Source: Rostratula benghalensis
Taxonomy: Eukaryota; Chordata; Aves; Charadriiformes; Rostratulidae
Length of the DNA stretch: 64,000 nucleotides
Assembly: GCA_013399305.1 (NCBI GenBank)
Contig: VXAI01000193.1
Coordinates: 424,918 to 488,917 of the forward strand
Direction of reading: 5' to 3'
Made by a program: the position numbers and the translations under genes. Of this stretch, positions 62,715 through 64,000 are shown in pieces. The notes under the pieces are model-generated. The model worked only from the letters and a program-made list of their open reading frames with translations. It searched no databases and was not told the DNA's origin. Each line of letters opens with the position of its first letter. The stretch's first letter is position 1.

Positions 62715-63831
62715 CTGTTGGAAGAAAGCACGTGTTAGTTTTCACTGGCCATCTGAGGATGAAAGGGGACTATATGGAAAGAGTTGCTGTAGAAGAGCAC
62801 TGCAAGAGTGTCTTGAAACCTCTGCAACTCTCTGTGTTTCCACAGATGTATTTCCATGTCAGATTAAATAATTTGGCATGACAGCCCCAGTCTGTGACAC
62901 CCCCAGTTTGTTCTCATACCTGTGGAGCTGTCTGTGTGCTCCAGCGACTCCTCAGCCAATGCCAAGGCAGGCAAGGCAATGTCCTCCCCAAATATTTCTG
63001 AGCAGTTGTTTATGAGGAACTCCACCAACACTGTCACCTGCACACAGTAAACAGTTGAAGTCAGAAAGCGTGAAAACATATTGAACAGTCCCTCCTTCTC
63101 CTGCCTTCTGTCTTTGTGTGAAGTGCAGCACAGAGCAGGATGGCTTCTGCCAAAATCATAGAATCATGGAATACCAGGTTGGAAGGGACCCCGAGGATCA
63201 TCTAGTCTAACCTTTCTTGGCAAAGAATCCTAGCTTAAGGATTCACCTTCCAGAGGGTGAATCCACTCTGGAGGATGAGGCCTGATGCTGCAGACAAATT
63301 GGTCTGCTCCGATACAAATTGCCATCAGCCTCAGCTTCAGCCCCGCTGCCCAGAGGGTTCGTGGGTGGCAGTGCCCACCAAATGCCCCTTGCTCTCTGAG
63401 TGAAAGCATTCAGAAGGTGTGATGCAATGTAGGGGACTGCAGGGCCACTGCTGCAATTGCTCAGAGAGGTGAGATGAGAGGGAACCTTGCCAATCACATT
63501 GCAGGCACCTGAGCTGAGGAACAACCCTGGTGTCCAGGGGCGCTGTTTTGTTCAGCTTTTGCAATGGTGGTGGGATCCTTATGGGTGGCTCTGAGCTGCC
63601 CCAAAGGGGGTGGCTGCTTGGTGAGTTCAACCCACCTTGTCATTCATCTCCTTCTGCACTTCCAGGGGGAGCGTGGTGTCGGTCTCTGGGCTCAGCATAT
63701 TTGGGCCAACGCAGATGGCCAGGTTGCTGGAGTCCATCCTGTTGGTCTCGGCGTTTTGGCTGATGTGGTGGAGCAGAGACAGCAAGTGCCTGAGCAAGAG
63801 GAGGTTTGGTCTGGGCAGTTTGTCAGCCACC
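61537..63831 (-). CDS. TAGAP: TAGAP, T-cell activation Rho GTPase-activating protein (3' part, last 496 aa)
   Basis: TAGAP is a RhoGAP-domain protein induced in activated T cells, linked to thymocyte adhesion control and to innate antifungal signalling. Three exons are present: 63831-63636, 63037-62920 and 62714-61537, joined in phase. The first two carry the second half of the RhoGAP domain (LPRPNLLLLRHLL, NRMDSSNLAICVGPNML, then VTVLVEFLINNCSEIFGED). The long last exon is the disordered tail and contains SLEHTDSST-HL, NDSAYDSPDPE, DRRYSEPDLSFP, SPSSPKKPFLNRPQSF, HSMSFSFANRRKTLIK, PPSYEEA and the terminus RRCSQPVFEVDQIQYAKESY, which matches human TAGAP almost residue for residue. The arginine finger and amino terminus lie beyond 64,000. 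The position next to RSPH3 supports the call. Confidence 0.96.
62920..63037 (-). CDS. TAGAP: TAGAP exon, end of RhoGAP domain
   Basis: Thirty-nine codons plus one base, VTVLVEFLINNCSEIFGED and then ALAEESLEHTDSST. Acceptor GTGTGCAG, donor GTATGA. The trailing G is completed by AA of the last exon to give glutamate. Confidence 0.95.
63153..63232 (-). mobile_element. CR1 LINE 3' end in a TAGAP intron
   Basis: AATCATAGAATCATGGAATA, then AGGTTGGAAGGGACCCCGAG and GATCATCTAGTCTAACC. Only about 80 bp remain. Confidence 0.9.
63636..63831 (-). CDS. TAGAP: TAGAP exon, RhoGAP domain C-terminal half
   Basis: One base completing a split codon and 65 codons (VADKLPRPNL to EVQKEMNDK). It includes the RhoGAP signature NRM(D)SSNLAICVGPNML. 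Acceptor CATGCAG, donor GTGGGT-like after AAG. Confidence 0.95.
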
Positions 63832-64000
63832 CTGCATGAAGACAAACAAAATGTGATGTTAATTCAGGGTGCAGCAGCCACCACTTCTTTATCTGAGCAA
63901 GTCTCAATTAAACTGCGACAGATTACACTTCTTGCAGAGAGAGGGATGCCTGTGCTTTCTTCACTGCTTAGCAGAAGTCTCATTCAGAAATCCCCAATGG

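Noticed and set aside
63840..64000. Further TAGAP exon at the right edge
   Set aside because: No frame continues the RhoGAP domain and no donor in the required phase was found; the preceding exon must lie outside the window.

Overview
The window is bird nuclear DNA. At least a dozen CR1 LINE fragments are present, most as the typical avian 3' ends (ATTCTATGATTCT-like tails next to GGTCCCTTCCAAC). Two spliced genes can be read, RSPH3 and TAGAP, both on the minus strand and in the same order and orientation as on human chromosome 6q25.3. There are no bacterial, viral or CRISPR features. Gene density is low and most of the sequence is intronic or intergenic. The species cannot be named from the sequence.

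Layout. 1-33,700: no protein-coding exon that I can recognise; it holds scattered CR1 pieces, simple repeats, one GC-rich patch (3.4-4.1 kb), an 84-bp tandem duplication (10.3 kb) and two perfect inverted repeats (30.55 and 33.02 kb). 33,720-34,880: a CpG island broken by a 345-base assembly gap. By synteny it could be the promoter of EZR (ezrin) reading leftward, which would make the left third of the window a first intron, but no ezrin coding exon is visible. 34,880-38,350: no recognised gene. 38,370-48,450: complete RSPH3, eight coding exons and 422 residues, every junction checked for splice sites and phase. 48,080-48,700: the RSPH3 CpG promoter, with a full match to the RFX X-box 80 bp upstream of the start codon. 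49,150-50,345: a CR1 copy with reverse-transcriptase sequence, itself interrupted by a second CR1. 50,350-60,500: intergenic, with one older CR1 (59.8-60.05 kb). 60,515-64,000: the 3' part of TAGAP, three coding exons giving the last 496 residues and about 1 kb of 3' UTR; the 5' part lies beyond the right edge.

Function. RSPH3 is an axonemal radial-spoke protein of motile cilia and TAGAP is a Rho GTPase-activating protein of activated lymphocytes. Their adjacency is conserved synteny, not a shared pathway. I found no undescribed biological system. The observations most worth following are the in-frame PDEGV minisatellite in the RSPH3 tail, the X-box in its promoter, the gap inside the 34-kb CpG island, the nested CR1 insertion, and the NFI-like perfect palindrome.
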